64,000 nucleotides of DNA, taken from the NCBI RefSeq assembly GCF_026153455.1, contig NZ_CP110629.1:2108001-2172000 (forward strand), in the 5' to 3' direction. Positions 55,274 to 63,860 of this stretch are shown here, in pieces. The DNA is from Marinimicrobium sp. C6131 (lineage in GTDB: Bacteria > Pseudomonadota > Gammaproteobacteria > Pseudomonadales > Cellvibrionaceae). The translations under genes were made by a program, and so were the position numbers. The stretch's first letter is position 1; each line of letters begins with the position of its first letter. Below the pieces are notes generated by a model. The model did no database searches, was not told the DNA's origin, and was given only the letters and a program-made list of their open reading frames with translations.

Positions 55274-55918
55274 ATGACACAGCGAGCCCTGTCCCGTTTG
55301 GACCAACTGATTGTGGGCATTGACCGGGTGTTGCGCACACTGGCCGATACGCCGGGAGAAGAGCGGCGCCCCTCTCCCGCTCGCGATCTGCCCCGATCCG
55401 AGCTGGATGACGCAGAGCGCCGCCACGCGGCGGGTTTGATGCGGGTGAACCACTCCGGCGAGGTCTGTGCCCAAGCCCTTTACCAGGGCCAGGCGCTGAC
55501 CGCCAAGCTGCCCGAAGTGCGGGCCGAAATGGAACACGCCGCCGAGGAGGAGATCGACCATCTGGTCTGGTGTCGTCAGCGGCTGGATGATCTGAACAGC
55601 CACACCAGTTACCTGAATCCGCTGTGGTACGGCCTGTCCTTCGCTTTGGGGGCGGGGGCTGGTCTGGTCAGCGACCGGGTCAGTCTGGGGTTTGTCGCCG
55701 CGACCGAGGAGCGCGTATGCCAGCACCTGCAGACACACCTGGAGCAGTTACCTGAAGCAGACCGTCAAAGCCGGGCGGTGGTGCAACAGATGCTGACCGA
55801 CGAAGCCAAACACGCCCAGACCGCCCTCGCCGCCGGCGGCCTGGATTTCCCGGCGCCGGTCAAAACGGCCATGAGCCTGGTGGCCAAGGCGATGACCGCT
55901 TCCAGCTATAGGCTTTGA
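55274..55918 (+). CDS. coq7: Ubiquinone biosynthesis diiron hydroxylase Coq7
   Basis: Performs the last hydroxylation in ubiquinone synthesis (3-demethoxyubiquinol 3-hydroxylase) at the inner membrane; 214 residues. The ATG at 55274 is favoured over the GTG at 55265. Diiron ligands come from the paired helices: MRVNHSGEVCAQALY, EEEIDHLVW, TEERVCQHL and DEAKHAQTA (ExxH motifs). A hydrophobic central helix (YGLSFALGAGAGLVSD) allows membrane contact. Its position upstream of osmC, crp and trpC matches the order in Pseudomonas. Confidence 0.96.
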   Translation: MTQRALSRLDQLIVGIDRVLRTLADTPGEERRPSPARDLPRSELDDAERRHAAGLMRVNHSGEVCAQALYQGQALTAKLPEVRAEMEHAAEEEIDHLVWCRQRLDDLNSHTSYLNPLWYGLSFALGAGAGLVSDRVSLGFVAATEERVCQHLQTHLEQLPEADRQSRAVVQQMLTDEAKHAQTALAAGGLDFPAPVKTAMSLVAKAMTASSYRL

Positions 55919-55932
55919 GACATACCTTAATC

Positions 55933-55966
55933 GGTGGATGACGCCGCGGTGCGGCTTATCCACCCT
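55933..55966. repeat. Left arm of a 34-nt inverted repeat
   Basis: Perfect reverse complement of 56115-56148. Each arm is itself an imperfect palindrome (GGTGGAT...ATCCACC around GCCGC/GCGGC), like REP units in head-to-head pairs. The two arms frame structured repeat copy B. Confidence 0.9.
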
Positions 55967-55981
55967 GGGAGGTTGTTGTCT

Positions 55982-56105
55982 CGTCCGGGCCGGGAAGGGG
56001 AAGCCCTTTCAAGACACGCCGTGAATACGTCCCTGTAGGCTCGGATCGCGGGTCCCCCGCTCTACGGTCTTGAAAGGGCTTCCCCTTCCCGTCCCTCAGT
56101 GCCAA
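55982..56105 (+). repeat. Structured dispersed repeat, copy B
   Basis: A perfect 25-nt inverted repeat (55991-56015 with 56067-56091) closes a 51-nt loop with an inner hairpin (GCGGG-tcc-CCCGC). Same architecture, loop and flanks as copy A at 43181-43310, with compensating stem changes. Lies in the convergent gap between coq7 and osmC, so it might also serve as a terminator-like structure. Confidence 0.9.
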
Positions 56106-56114
56106 TCGTCGCGT

Positions 56115-56148
56115 AGGGTGGATAAGCCGCACCGCGGCGTCATCCACC
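56115..56148. repeat. Right arm of a 34-nt inverted repeat
   Basis: Perfect reverse complement of 55933-55966; ends 17 bases before the osmC stop codon. Confidence 0.9.
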
Positions 56149-56165
56149 ACAGCATCTGGAAGTGC

Positions 56166-56588
56166 TTACTCCGCTTCGCGGATTTCGTAGTCGTGGGTAA
56201 TTTCCACGCCAGCCGCTTCCAGCATGATCGACGCGGAACAGTACTTGGTGGCCGACAGCTCCACCGCGCGCTTGACGTGTGCTTCCTTCAGATCCTTGCC
56301 GGTCACCACAAAATGCAGGTGGATTTTGGTGAACGGTGACGGTACGCCATCGGCCCGCTCGGCGTCCATATCCACATAGCAGTCCGTGACCTTCTGGCGG
56401 GACTTGCCCAGAATGCTCATCACATCAAAGGAAGAGCAGCCGCCGAGCCCCAGTAGCAGCATCTCCATCGGCCGTACGCCGGTATTGCGACCGCCGTGGT
56501 CCGGCGGACCGTCCATCAGCACAGTGTGACCACTGCCGGACTCCCCCAGAAACTGGGCACCATCTATCCACTTCACCTTACCTTTCAT
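56166..56588 (-). CDS. OsmC family protein
   Basis: A 140-residue OsmC/Ohr-superfamily protein (YhfA-like) with probable peroxide-reducing thiols. The ATG at 56588 is preceded by GAGG; the longer frame to 56678 is not conserved. The active-site cysteines are those in LGLGGCSSFD and SATKYCSASI, the family's peroxidatic and resolving positions. It is divergent from crp, as is common in Pseudomonas and relatives. Confidence 0.93.
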   Translation of the reverse strand: MKGKVKWIDGAQFLGESGSGHTVLMDGPPDHGGRNTGVRPMEMLLLGLGGCSSFDVMSILGKSRQKVTDCYVDMDAERADGVPSPFTKIHLHFVVTGKDLKEAHVKRAVELSATKYCSASIMLEAAGVEITHDYEIREAE

Positions 56589-56849
56589 GCAACCTACCTC
56601 TCTGATATCAATGGCGCAGAAGGTTACCATAACCGCCCCAAAAACCCAGCCCCGACACTCGACTGTCGCTTGTTTCAACCGCTCTCAGGATTCTATACGG
56701 TTCCACTGGACATGTGAGCGCCTTGGGCTTATAACTGGTTCACAAACTTGCTAGCATGTAATCGGTGCCAACTGGCAAGGGCTCGCGTTTAGGTTCATAA
56801 TGCCCGCCGTTAACCCATTGATAACTCAGAAAAAAGCAGGAGCTGCACT

Positions 56850-57485
56850 TTGGTAGCCGTATCCTTGACACCCCACATCACCCATGTGGACGAGTTTCTC
56901 AGCCATTGTCATCGCCGCCGTTACCCGGCCAAAAGCACGATTATTTACGCCGGGGACAAAAGCGATTCTCTTTATTATATTGTGCGCGGTTCGGTCACCG
57001 TTCTGATTGAGGACGATGAAGGCCGGGAAATGATTGTCGCCTACCTGAACGACGGTGACTTTTTCGGCGAGATGGGCCTGTTTGATCAGGAAGACTCGCG
57101 CAGCGCCTGGGTGCGCGCGAAGACGGAATGCGAAGTCGCTGAAATCAGCTACAGCAAATTCCAGGAGATCGCCGGCGAAAATCCCGAGTTCGTTTTTGCG
57201 CTGAGCAGCCAGATGGCCCGCCGACTGCGCGCCACCACCCGCAAGGTCGGGGACCTCGCCTTTCTGGACGTCACCGGCCGGGTGGCCCGAACGCTACTGG
57301 ATCTGTGTAAGGAACCGGACGCCATCACCCACCCGGACGGCATGCAGATCAAAATCACCCGCCAGGAGATCGGACGCATTGTCGGCTGCTCCCGGGAGAT
57401 GGTCGGCCGGGTTTTGAAGACCCTGGAGGATCAGGGGCTGGTGGAAGTGCGCGGCAAGACCATGGTGGTGTACGGGACGCGTTAG
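56850..57485 (+). CDS. crp: cAMP receptor protein (CRP/Vfr)
   Basis: A 211-residue global regulator. It begins at a rare TTG (56850): AGGAG lies seven bases before it and no ATG or GTG is available nearby before the conserved sequence. The cyclic-nucleotide domain shows the phosphate-binding cassette FGEMGLFDQEDSRSAWVRA, with Arg and Ser for cAMP, and the long C-helix; the HTH is ITRQEIGRIVGCSREMVGRV. As a catabolite regulator it probably also acts on the fructan and pectin loci, though I did not find clear CRP boxes. The leader 56589-56849 is a divergent promoter region. Confidence 0.95.
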   Translation: MVAVSLTPHITHVDEFLSHCHRRRYPAKSTIIYAGDKSDSLYYIVRGSVTVLIEDDEGREMIVAYLNDGDFFGEMGLFDQEDSRSAWVRAKTECEVAEISYSKFQEIAGENPEFVFALSSQMARRLRATTRKVGDLAFLDVTGRVARTLLDLCKEPDAITHPDGMQIKITRQEIGRIVGCSREMVGRVLKTLEDQGLVEVRGKTMVVYGTR

Positions 57486-57489
57486 GGTT

Positions 57490-58308
57490 TCAATTGAAAA
57501 ACCGCGCGAGGGCCTCACCGGGGTCATCGGCGCGCATGAACGCTTCACCCACCAGAAAGCTGTGCACGTGACGGCGGCGCATTTCCCACACGTCGTCCGG
57601 CGAAAGAATGCCACTCTCGGTCACCACGATCCGTTCGCTGTCGATGGCGGGCAGCAGGTCGTAGGTGGTTTTCAGATTGACGTCAAAGGTGTGCAGATTC
57701 CGGTTGTTGATACCGATCAGCTTGTTGGGCAACTCCAGCGCCAACTCCAGCTCGGCCAGGTTGTGTACCTCCACCAGAACATCCAACCCCAGTTCCAGCG
57801 CCAGCGTGTTCAGCTCGCGCATCCGGGTCGGTTCCAGTGCCGCGGCAATCAACAATATGCAGTCCGCGCCCAGCGCTCGCGCCTCATAGACCTGATACTC
57901 ATCGACAATGAAGTCCTTGCGAATGACCGGCAGGCTCACGGCTTCGCGGGCCTGTTGCAGGTAGGCATCCGCCCCCTGAAAAAAATCCACGTCGGTCAGG
58001 ACTGAAAGACAGGTGGCGCCACCACGCTCGTAACTACGCGCCAATTCGGCGGGCTCAAAGTGCTCCCGAATCACTCCCTTGCTGGGGGACGCCTTTTTGA
58101 TTTCAGCAATCACCGCCGCCTGCCCCTCGGCAATCCGATTGGCAATGGCCTGGACGAACCCGCGGGTTTCCGGTGCGTGGAGCAGTCCCTGGCGCAATTC
58201 ATCCAGCGAGCGCTGCTGCCTGCGCTCAGCCACTTCCTCGTGCTTACGGGCAATGATTTTTCTCAGCACCGTCGGGGTATCACTCACGGATCGATCCTCT
58301 TGGTTCAT
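57490..58308 (-). CDS. trpC: Indole-3-glycerol phosphate synthase
   Basis: Closes the indole ring from CdRP in tryptophan synthesis; a 272-residue TIM barrel. Typical segments: AVIAEIKKASPSKGVI (Glu and first catalytic Lys), SVLTDVDFFQG, VIRKDFIVDEYQV (second Lys), LIGINNRNL and VTESGIL. It starts 12 bases after trpD and converges on crp with 4 bases between stop codons. No fused TrpF domain. Confidence 0.97.
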   Translation of the reverse strand: MNQEDRSVSDTPTVLRKIIARKHEEVAERRQQRSLDELRQGLLHAPETRGFVQAIANRIAEGQAAVIAEIKKASPSKGVIREHFEPAELARSYERGGATCLSVLTDVDFFQGADAYLQQAREAVSLPVIRKDFIVDEYQVYEARALGADCILLIAAALEPTRMRELNTLALELGLDVLVEVHNLAELELALELPNKLIGINNRNLHTFDVNLKTTYDLLPAIDSERIVVTESGILSPDDVWEMRRRHVHSFLVGEAFMRADDPGEALARFFN

Positions 58309-58320
58309 GCTCTATTGTGG

Positions 58321-59361
58321 TCAGCTCTCGCTCTTGAAACACTGGGTAAAGGCCGCCAACTCGCGAATTTTCTCGCCGGCCAGGCTGCTGCCAATGGCAT
58401 CCCGCGCCAGCTCCACACCTTCTTCCAGACTTTCCGCCACGCCGCTGACGTAGATCGCGGCACCGGCGTTCAGGGTGATGATATCCGCGGCTTTCTCAGC
58501 GTACTGCCCGCGTCGATTGCCCAGGGCGTCCTTGATCAGGGCCAGGGACTCGCCGGCATTGGTCACACCCAGACCAATCAGGCTTTTACTCTGGATACCA
58601 AAATCTTCCGGTTTGATGTCGTACTCAATGACTTTTCCGTCTTTCAATTCAGCCACGTGGGTTTCGGACGCCAGACTGATCTCATCAAGGCCATCTCTGG
58701 CATGGACCACCATGACGTGTTCACTGCCCAGACGATGCAGCACCTCAGCCATGGGGCGGCACAGTTCACCGTTGAACACACCGATCACCTGTCGGCGCAC
58801 ATTGGCCGGATTGGTCATCGGTCCGAGCATATTGAAGATGGTACGCAAGCCCAGCTCTTTCCGTGGGCCAACAGCAAACTTCATGGCACCGTGATGAACG
58901 GGGGCGAACATGAAGCCCACGCCAATTTCCCGCACGCACCGGGCAACCTCCTCCGGCGAAATGTTCAGATTGATGCCCGCCTCTTCCAGAACGTCGGCAC
59001 TGCCGGTGGAACTGGATACCGAGCGATTGCCATGCTTGGCCACCCGGCCTCCCGCCGCCGCTACCACAAACGCACTGGCGGTGGACACATTGAACAGGTT
59101 GGCACCGTCACCGCCGGTGCCACAGGTATCCACGAGGAATTCGGCTTCAATATCGACACGTTGTGCCAGCTCGCGCATGGCCATGGCCGCGCCGGTGATC
59201 TCATCCAGCGTCTCGCCTTTCATACGCAGGCCAATCAGGAAACCACCGATCTGCGCTTCCGTGGCAGCACCGGTCATAATCTCTTTCATGACCGAGGTCA
59301 TTTCCTCGGTACTCAAATCAATCTTCTCGACCACTCGGGTCAAGGCTTGCTTGATGTCCAT
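58321..59361 (-). CDS. trpD: Anthranilate phosphoribosyltransferase
   Basis: Transfers the phosphoribosyl group of PRPP to anthranilate; 346 residues. The PRPP-binding DTCGTGGDGANLFNVST and the downstream KHGNRSVSSSTGSADVLE are diagnostic, as are the N-terminal helical bundle residues. Located between trpG (158-base gap) and trpC, the usual order for this group. Confidence 0.97.
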   Translation of the reverse strand: MDIKQALTRVVEKIDLSTEEMTSVMKEIMTGAATEAQIGGFLIGLRMKGETLDEITGAAMAMRELAQRVDIEAEFLVDTCGTGGDGANLFNVSTASAFVVAAAGGRVAKHGNRSVSSSTGSADVLEEAGINLNISPEEVARCVREIGVGFMFAPVHHGAMKFAVGPRKELGLRTIFNMLGPMTNPANVRRQVIGVFNGELCRPMAEVLHRLGSEHVMVVHARDGLDEISLASETHVAELKDGKVIEYDIKPEDFGIQSKSLIGLGVTNAGESLALIKDALGNRRGQYAEKAADIITLNAGAAIYVSGVAESLEEGVELARDAIGSSLAGEKIRELAAFTQCFKSES

Positions 59362-59519
59362 GTGTTTCTCCCGTTTATTATCGTGAGTCGTTTTTGTCGA
59401 GCTCTCTCACTCACTCCCCAGGGGCGAACACTCGGTCAGCCGGGCGCAATTTTTGTTGTAGGTTGGGTCTGGCGATCCCTCGCAAACGATTTACGCGACC
59501 CGATTCTGACACGAGTCCC

Positions 59520-60098
59520 TCAGTCGCGCAAAAAATTATTCAATAATTCGTGCCCCTGTTCGGTCAGGATCGACTCCGGGTGGAACTGCACGCCCTCGAC
59601 GTCCAGCGTTTTGTGGCGCACGCCCATGATTTCAGCCGGTCGGCCGTCCTCACTCTGCGTCCAGGCGGTCACCTCCAGACAGTCTGGCAGAGTTTCACGT
59701 TCAATGATCAGTGAATGGTAGCGCGTTGCCTGCAATGGGTTGTTCAAACCGTGAAAAACCCCCCGGTTCGCATGGTAGACCGGAGACGTCTTGCCATGCA
59801 TCACCTGCGGCGCACGAATCACATTGCCTCCGAATGCCTGACCAATGGCCTGATGCCCGAGACAGATGCCCAGCAACGGCACTTTGCCGGCAAACGCCTT
59901 GATCACCGCCAGTGACACTCCGGCCTCATTGGGTGTGCAGGGCCCCGGAGAAATCACGATTTTCTCCGGGGCCAGGGCTTCAACCTCGGCCACGGTGATT
60001 TCATCATTACGCACCACCTTCACATCGGCGCCGAGTTCCGCCAGGTACTGCACAACGTTGTAGGTGAAGGAGTCGTAGTTATCAATCATCAGAATCAT
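59520..60098 (-). CDS. trpG: Anthranilate synthase glutamine amidotransferase subunit
   Basis: Supplies ammonia from glutamine to TrpE (it may also serve PabB); 192 residues. Class I amidotransferase triad: Cys in GICLGHQAIG, His and Glu in VQFHPESI. The oxyanion strand is ISPGPCTPNEAG. Its start overlaps the trpE stop by four bases (ATGA), showing translational coupling to make equal subunits. Confidence 0.96.
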   Translation of the reverse strand: MILMIDNYDSFTYNVVQYLAELGADVKVVRNDEITVAEVEALAPEKIVISPGPCTPNEAGVSLAVIKAFAGKVPLLGICLGHQAIGQAFGGNVIRAPQVMHGKTSPVYHANRGVFHGLNNPLQATRYHSLIIERETLPDCLEVTAWTQSEDGRPAEIMGVRHKTLDVEGVQFHPESILTEQGHELLNNFLRD

Positions 60099-61618
60099 GG
60101 CTGCTCTCCACCTTGGACGTCCGCGCCACCGTTTGCGTCCGCTTCGGCGCCGCGATTGACCATATCAACCGCGCGGAAAATGGCGCGGGCCTTGTTCATG
60201 GTTTCTTTCCACTCCAGCTCGGGCACCGAGTCCGCCACAATACCGCCACCGGCCTGGACGTACAGCTTGCCGTCTTTGATCACCGCCGTGCGGATGGCAA
60301 TAGCCGTGTCCATGTTGCCGTTCCAGGCAATATAGCCCACCGCGCCGCCGTAGATACCGCGCTTTTCGCTTTCGAGCTCATCAATGATTTCCATGGCGCG
60401 AATCTTGGGCGCGCCGGACAGGGTTCCCGCCGGCAAGGCCGCGCGCAGCACATCCATGGCCTCCAGGCCCGGCTTGAGACGACCGGTCACATTGGAGGTG
60501 ATGTGCATCACGTGGGAGTAGCGCTCCACCACCATCTTGTCGGTGAGTTTCACCGTGCCGGTTTCGGATACCCGACCGACATCGTTGCGCCCAAGGTCGA
60601 TCAGCATCAGATGCTCGGCGATCTCCTTGGGGTCGTTGACCAGATCCTGCTCCATGGCCAGATCTTCTTCCGGGGTGCGACCGCGTCGGCGGGTACCGGC
60701 GATCGGGCGCACCGTCACGGTGCCGTCTTCCAGGCGGGCGAGAATTTCCGGGCTCGAGCCCACCACCTGATGGTCGCCCAGATCCAGGAAGTACATATAG
60801 GGCGAAGGGTTCAGGCAGCGCAGAGCGCGATAGAGGTTGAGCGGTTCGGCCTGATAGTCAATGGACAGCCGCTGGGAAGGCACCACCTGCATCACGTCAC
60901 CGGCCAGGGTGTATTCCTTGATTTTCTCCACCGCCGCCTTGTAGCCGGCCTCTCCCATGTGGGAGGTGAAGGTCTGTTCCGGGCCCTCCACTTCGGGCAG
61001 GCCAACGTCCGGCACCGAGGGCACCGGCGCGCGCAGCTGCCCCTCGAGTTCCCGCAGGCGGGTCTGGGCTTTGGCGTAGGCGTCATCGATTTCCGGATTG
61101 GCGTGCACCACCAGAATCAGTTTGCCCGCCAGATTATCGAACACCAGCACTTCATCGGAAACAGTCAGCAGAATATCCGGCGTGCCCAGCTTATCGGGGG
61201 GCATGGACTGCTGCAGGTGGGGCTCGACATAGCGCACACAGTCATAGCCGAAATACCCCACCAGCCCGCCGGTAAAGCGCGGCAGGTCCGGCAGATCCGG
61301 CGCCCGATAACGGTGCTTGTACTCTTCAACAAACGCCAGCGGGTCGGCGCACTCGAACTGCTCCTCGATCTGGCCATCGCATTCCAGTTGTACACGGGAA
61401 CCGAAGGCTTTCAGTACCCGCCGGGCCGGCAGGCCGATCATGGAGTAACGCCCCCACTTTTCGCCGCCCTGTACGGATTCAAAGAGGTAAGAATAGGGGC
61501 CGCGCGCCAACTTCAGATAAGAGGACAACGGGGTGTCCAGGTCTGCAAGCACTTCGTGCATTACCGGAATACGGTTGTAGCCTTCCGAGGCCAGCCGGGA
61601 AAATTGTTCTGGAGTCAT
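60095..61618 (-). CDS. trpE: Anthranilate synthase component I
   Basis: Makes anthranilate from chorismate; 507 residues. The N-terminal feedback site for tryptophan is visible as YLFESVQGGEKWGRYS (LES motif), and the C-terminal catalytic domain includes IAGTRRRGRTPEEDLAME, DLGRNDVGRV and PAGTLSGAPKIRAMEI. Heads a trpE-trpG-trpD-trpC order; the 300-base leader has no proven attenuator. Confidence 0.97.
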   Translation of the reverse strand: MTPEQFSRLASEGYNRIPVMHEVLADLDTPLSSYLKLARGPYSYLFESVQGGEKWGRYSMIGLPARRVLKAFGSRVQLECDGQIEEQFECADPLAFVEEYKHRYRAPDLPDLPRFTGGLVGYFGYDCVRYVEPHLQQSMPPDKLGTPDILLTVSDEVLVFDNLAGKLILVVHANPEIDDAYAKAQTRLRELEGQLRAPVPSVPDVGLPEVEGPEQTFTSHMGEAGYKAAVEKIKEYTLAGDVMQVVPSQRLSIDYQAEPLNLYRALRCLNPSPYMYFLDLGDHQVVGSSPEILARLEDGTVTVRPIAGTRRRGRTPEEDLAMEQDLVNDPKEIAEHLMLIDLGRNDVGRVSETGTVKLTDKMVVERYSHVMHITSNVTGRLKPGLEAMDVLRAALPAGTLSGAPKIRAMEIIDELESEKRGIYGGAVGYIAWNGNMDTAIAIRTAVIKDGKLYVQAGGGIVADSVPELEWKETMNKARAIFRAVDMVNRGAEADANGGADVQGGEQP

Positions 61619-61922
61619 GCTTATACCTTTTGTGTTGCATCACCACCGCTCACGCCGTGCCAACGGTGCCGTCAAATCATGAACGGTTGTATTCGAAACA
61701 GCAGCACGCCAACGTCGGGTAACGTGCCGAGACAGCGAGGGCCCGGCTCAGGCCTTGGGGGCCAACACCAGGCAATAAAGACCTAGCCACGCCATCGGGC
61801 GGGGTGTTTAGCGGGGATGTGCAAATATAAGCCTGACGAGATCAACGTGCTTCTCCTCAATACGTCGTAGCCTGAGTTTACTCAAAACCGGCGCCGGGGG
61901 CCAGCCCCGGCGGGGATGAATA
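61619..61922. other. Leader region between rpe and trpE
   Basis: About 300 bases. In Pseudomonas a phosphoglycolate phosphatase gene (gph) lies here; none is present in this window. On the minus strand a 15-codon frame (61795-61748, one Trp codon) exists without ribosome-binding site, and I see no antiterminator/terminator pair, so attenuation is not supported. Confidence 0.55.
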
Positions 61923-62603
61923 TCACACTTCAGCCAATTGCCGACGCATCTGTCCGATCACTTCGGCATAGCTCGGCGCGTTGAAAATGGCCGACCCGGC
62001 AACGAAGGTATCGGCACCGGCCTCGGCCACAGACTTGAGGGTTTCCAGATTGATCCCGCCATCCACCTCCAGGCGAATATCGCGGCCGCTGGCATCAATC
62101 AGGGCCCGGGCCTCGCGCAACTTGTTCAGGGTTGAGGGGATAAACTTCTGCCCGCCAAAACCGGGGTTGACCGACATCAGCAGCAACATATCCAGGCGCT
62201 GCACCACGTGCTTGACCAACTCCAGGCTCGACGCCGGGTTCAGTACCAACCCGGCCTTGCAGCCGGCATTTTCGATCAGTTGCAGCGAGCGGTCGACATG
62301 GCGGGAGGCCTCCGGATGGAAGGTGATGTAGGTGGCGCCAGCCTCAGCGAACTTCTCGATCAGATCATCCACCGGCTCCACCATCAAGTGCACATCAATG
62401 GGGGCGCGGATGCCGTACTGGCGCAGCGCCTTGCACACCATGGGGCCGAAGGTCAGGTTTGGCACGTAGTGGTTGTCCATCACATCAAAATGGATCATGT
62501 CGCCGCCCGCGGCCAGCACCGCGTCAGCTTCCTCCCCCAGCCGGGCAAAGTCGGCGGAGAGGATCGAGGGGGCAATTCTGTAATCCCGCTTCAAGTTCTG
62601 CAT
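61923..62603 (-). CDS. rpe: Ribulose-phosphate 3-epimerase
   Basis: Interconverts ribulose 5-phosphate and xylulose 5-phosphate; a 226-residue TIM barrel. Metal and catalytic motifs: APSILSADFARLGEE, HFDVMDNHYVPNLTFGP, IDVHLMVEPVDD, MSVNPGFGGQKF and EVDGGINLE. Upstream of trpE as in Pseudomonas. Confidence 0.97.
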   Translation of the reverse strand: MQNLKRDYRIAPSILSADFARLGEEADAVLAAGGDMIHFDVMDNHYVPNLTFGPMVCKALRQYGIRAPIDVHLMVEPVDDLIEKFAEAGATYITFHPEASRHVDRSLQLIENAGCKAGLVLNPASSLELVKHVVQRLDMLLLMSVNPGFGGQKFIPSTLNKLREARALIDASGRDIRLEVDGGINLETLKSVAEAGADTFVAGSAIFNAPSYAEVIGQMRRQLAEV

Positions 62604-62702
62604 AAATTGTCCGATGATGGTTGATAGAGGTCTTGATCGTTGGAATCAGTCGGTCATTGTACCCAAAGATGCACCCCGATAGGCAGCCAACGGAAACCGC
62701 CC

Positions 62703-63830
62703 ATGCCCCGCATTGATATCACCCTCGCCCGACGGCTTCTCTGGGGCCCGATCCTGACTCTGCTGATTGCACCGGCATGGGCGCAGGACGAGAACGGCCA
62801 GGCGCCGGACGACGAGGGCAACGAGGAGGCCGCCGAATCCCCCCCGGCGGCAACCCCACCCGAACCGGAACCGCCGCAGTATGCCTCGCGCCGGGAGCGG
62901 AATGAGAGGCTGCTGGCCGAACGCTTCCCCGACGATGCCCGGTGGCTGCCTCTGCCCGCGCCGGAGAACGAATCCCTCGCCCTGTTCCGCCCGGCGGCCG
63001 CCGAGCCCAAAGGCGCGCTACTGCTGTTTTACAGTGCGGAAAACCCGCCCCACTGGCCGGCGCCGCTGGCCAATCTTCGTCAGGCACTGCCTCGCCACGG
63101 CTGGGCCACCCTCGCTGTCACTTTGCCGCTGCCGCCCGAGGCGCCAGTTCCCGAACGTCCGGAGGAAACCCTCCCCCCGCCCCCGGAGCCATCGCCGGAT
63201 ACCCCCGACGACACAGAAGCCGCTGAAGAAGACACCGCGGAGGCGGACGACGAAACCGCCGAAACAGCCACGGTCGAGCCGGCGAATGAGGCGGAGGAGC
63301 CGGACGAAGAACCACCACTGCCCGAGCATGGGACGCGCATTGAGCAGCGAGTCAACGCCGCACTCAATTGGCTCGATACCAATGGCCAGGGCAATCTGGT
63401 GGTGCTGGTCGATCCGATGAGTGCCCCCGAGGTGATGGCCGTATTGCGCCCACAACTGGAAGCGGGGGCTCGGGGCGAGCCGCCCGGTACCGGCGAAAGC
63501 CCGCTGTCCGGCCCCATCCGGGCGTTGATTCTGGTCAATCAGAGCGAAACCCTGGCCCTGGACAGCGCCCAGCTCGACACCCTGTTTGCGGTTCCGGAGC
63601 TGCCCCTGCTGGATGTCTTTCTCGGCCCCGACGCGGCCACGCTCGAACAACAGCGTCGCCACCGGGACAGCGCGCGCCGGCTCCGCCTTGAGCACTATCA
63701 GACGCTGGTGATTGGACGCCCCGACGCCCGGGACCCGGAGGATGAACGCAGCTTCTGGGTGCGTCGCATTCAGGGGTTCATGCACCGTCAGGCCGAAGGC
63801 CGGGAGGTGCGCCTGAACCCGCCGCGCTAG
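62703..63830 (+). CDS. DUF3530 family exported protein
   Basis: A 375-residue exported protein of the alpha/beta-hydrolase-like DUF3530 family. The ATG at 62703 begins a signal peptide ending APAWAQ; in-frame sequence upstream (from 62640) is not conserved. The mature protein opens with an acidic Pro/Glu-rich stretch, then PKGALLLFYSAENPPHWPAP, a second long acidic Pro/Glu/Ala linker (about 150-210) and a C-terminal domain (NLVVLVDPMSAPEVMAVL...IRALILVNQ). The canonical GxSxG nucleophile elbow is not obvious: the equivalent strand reads LVVLVDPMSAPE, so activity is doubtful. Convergent with the aminotransferase gene. Confidence 0.8.
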   Translation: MPRIDITLARRLLWGPILTLLIAPAWAQDENGQAPDDEGNEEAAESPPAATPPEPEPPQYASRRERNERLLAERFPDDARWLPLPAPENESLALFRPAAAEPKGALLLFYSAENPPHWPAPLANLRQALPRHGWATLAVTLPLPPEAPVPERPEETLPPPPEPSPDTPDDTEAAEEDTAEADDETAETATVEPANEAEEPDEEPPLPEHGTRIEQRVNAALNWLDTNGQGNLVVLVDPMSAPEVMAVLRPQLEAGARGEPPGTGESPLSGPIRALILVNQSETLALDSAQLDTLFAVPELPLLDVFLGPDAATLEQQRRHRDSARRLRLEHYQTLVIGRPDARDPEDERSFWVRRIQGFMHRQAEGREVRLNPPR

Positions 63831-63860
63831 TGCGCCGCCACCAACAACGTGACGCCAGCC

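Noticed and set aside
58060..59721. 553-codon plus-strand open frame across trpC-trpD
   Set aside because: Antisense shadow of two well-conserved trp genes.
60113..61786. 557-codon plus-strand open frame across trpE
   Set aside because: Exact antisense of trpE, whose conserved motifs are unambiguous.
61748..61795. Possible trp leader peptide (MAWLGLYCLVLAPKA) upstream of trpE
   Set aside because: Only one Trp codon, no ribosome-binding site, and no alternative terminator/antiterminator hairpins seen in the leader.
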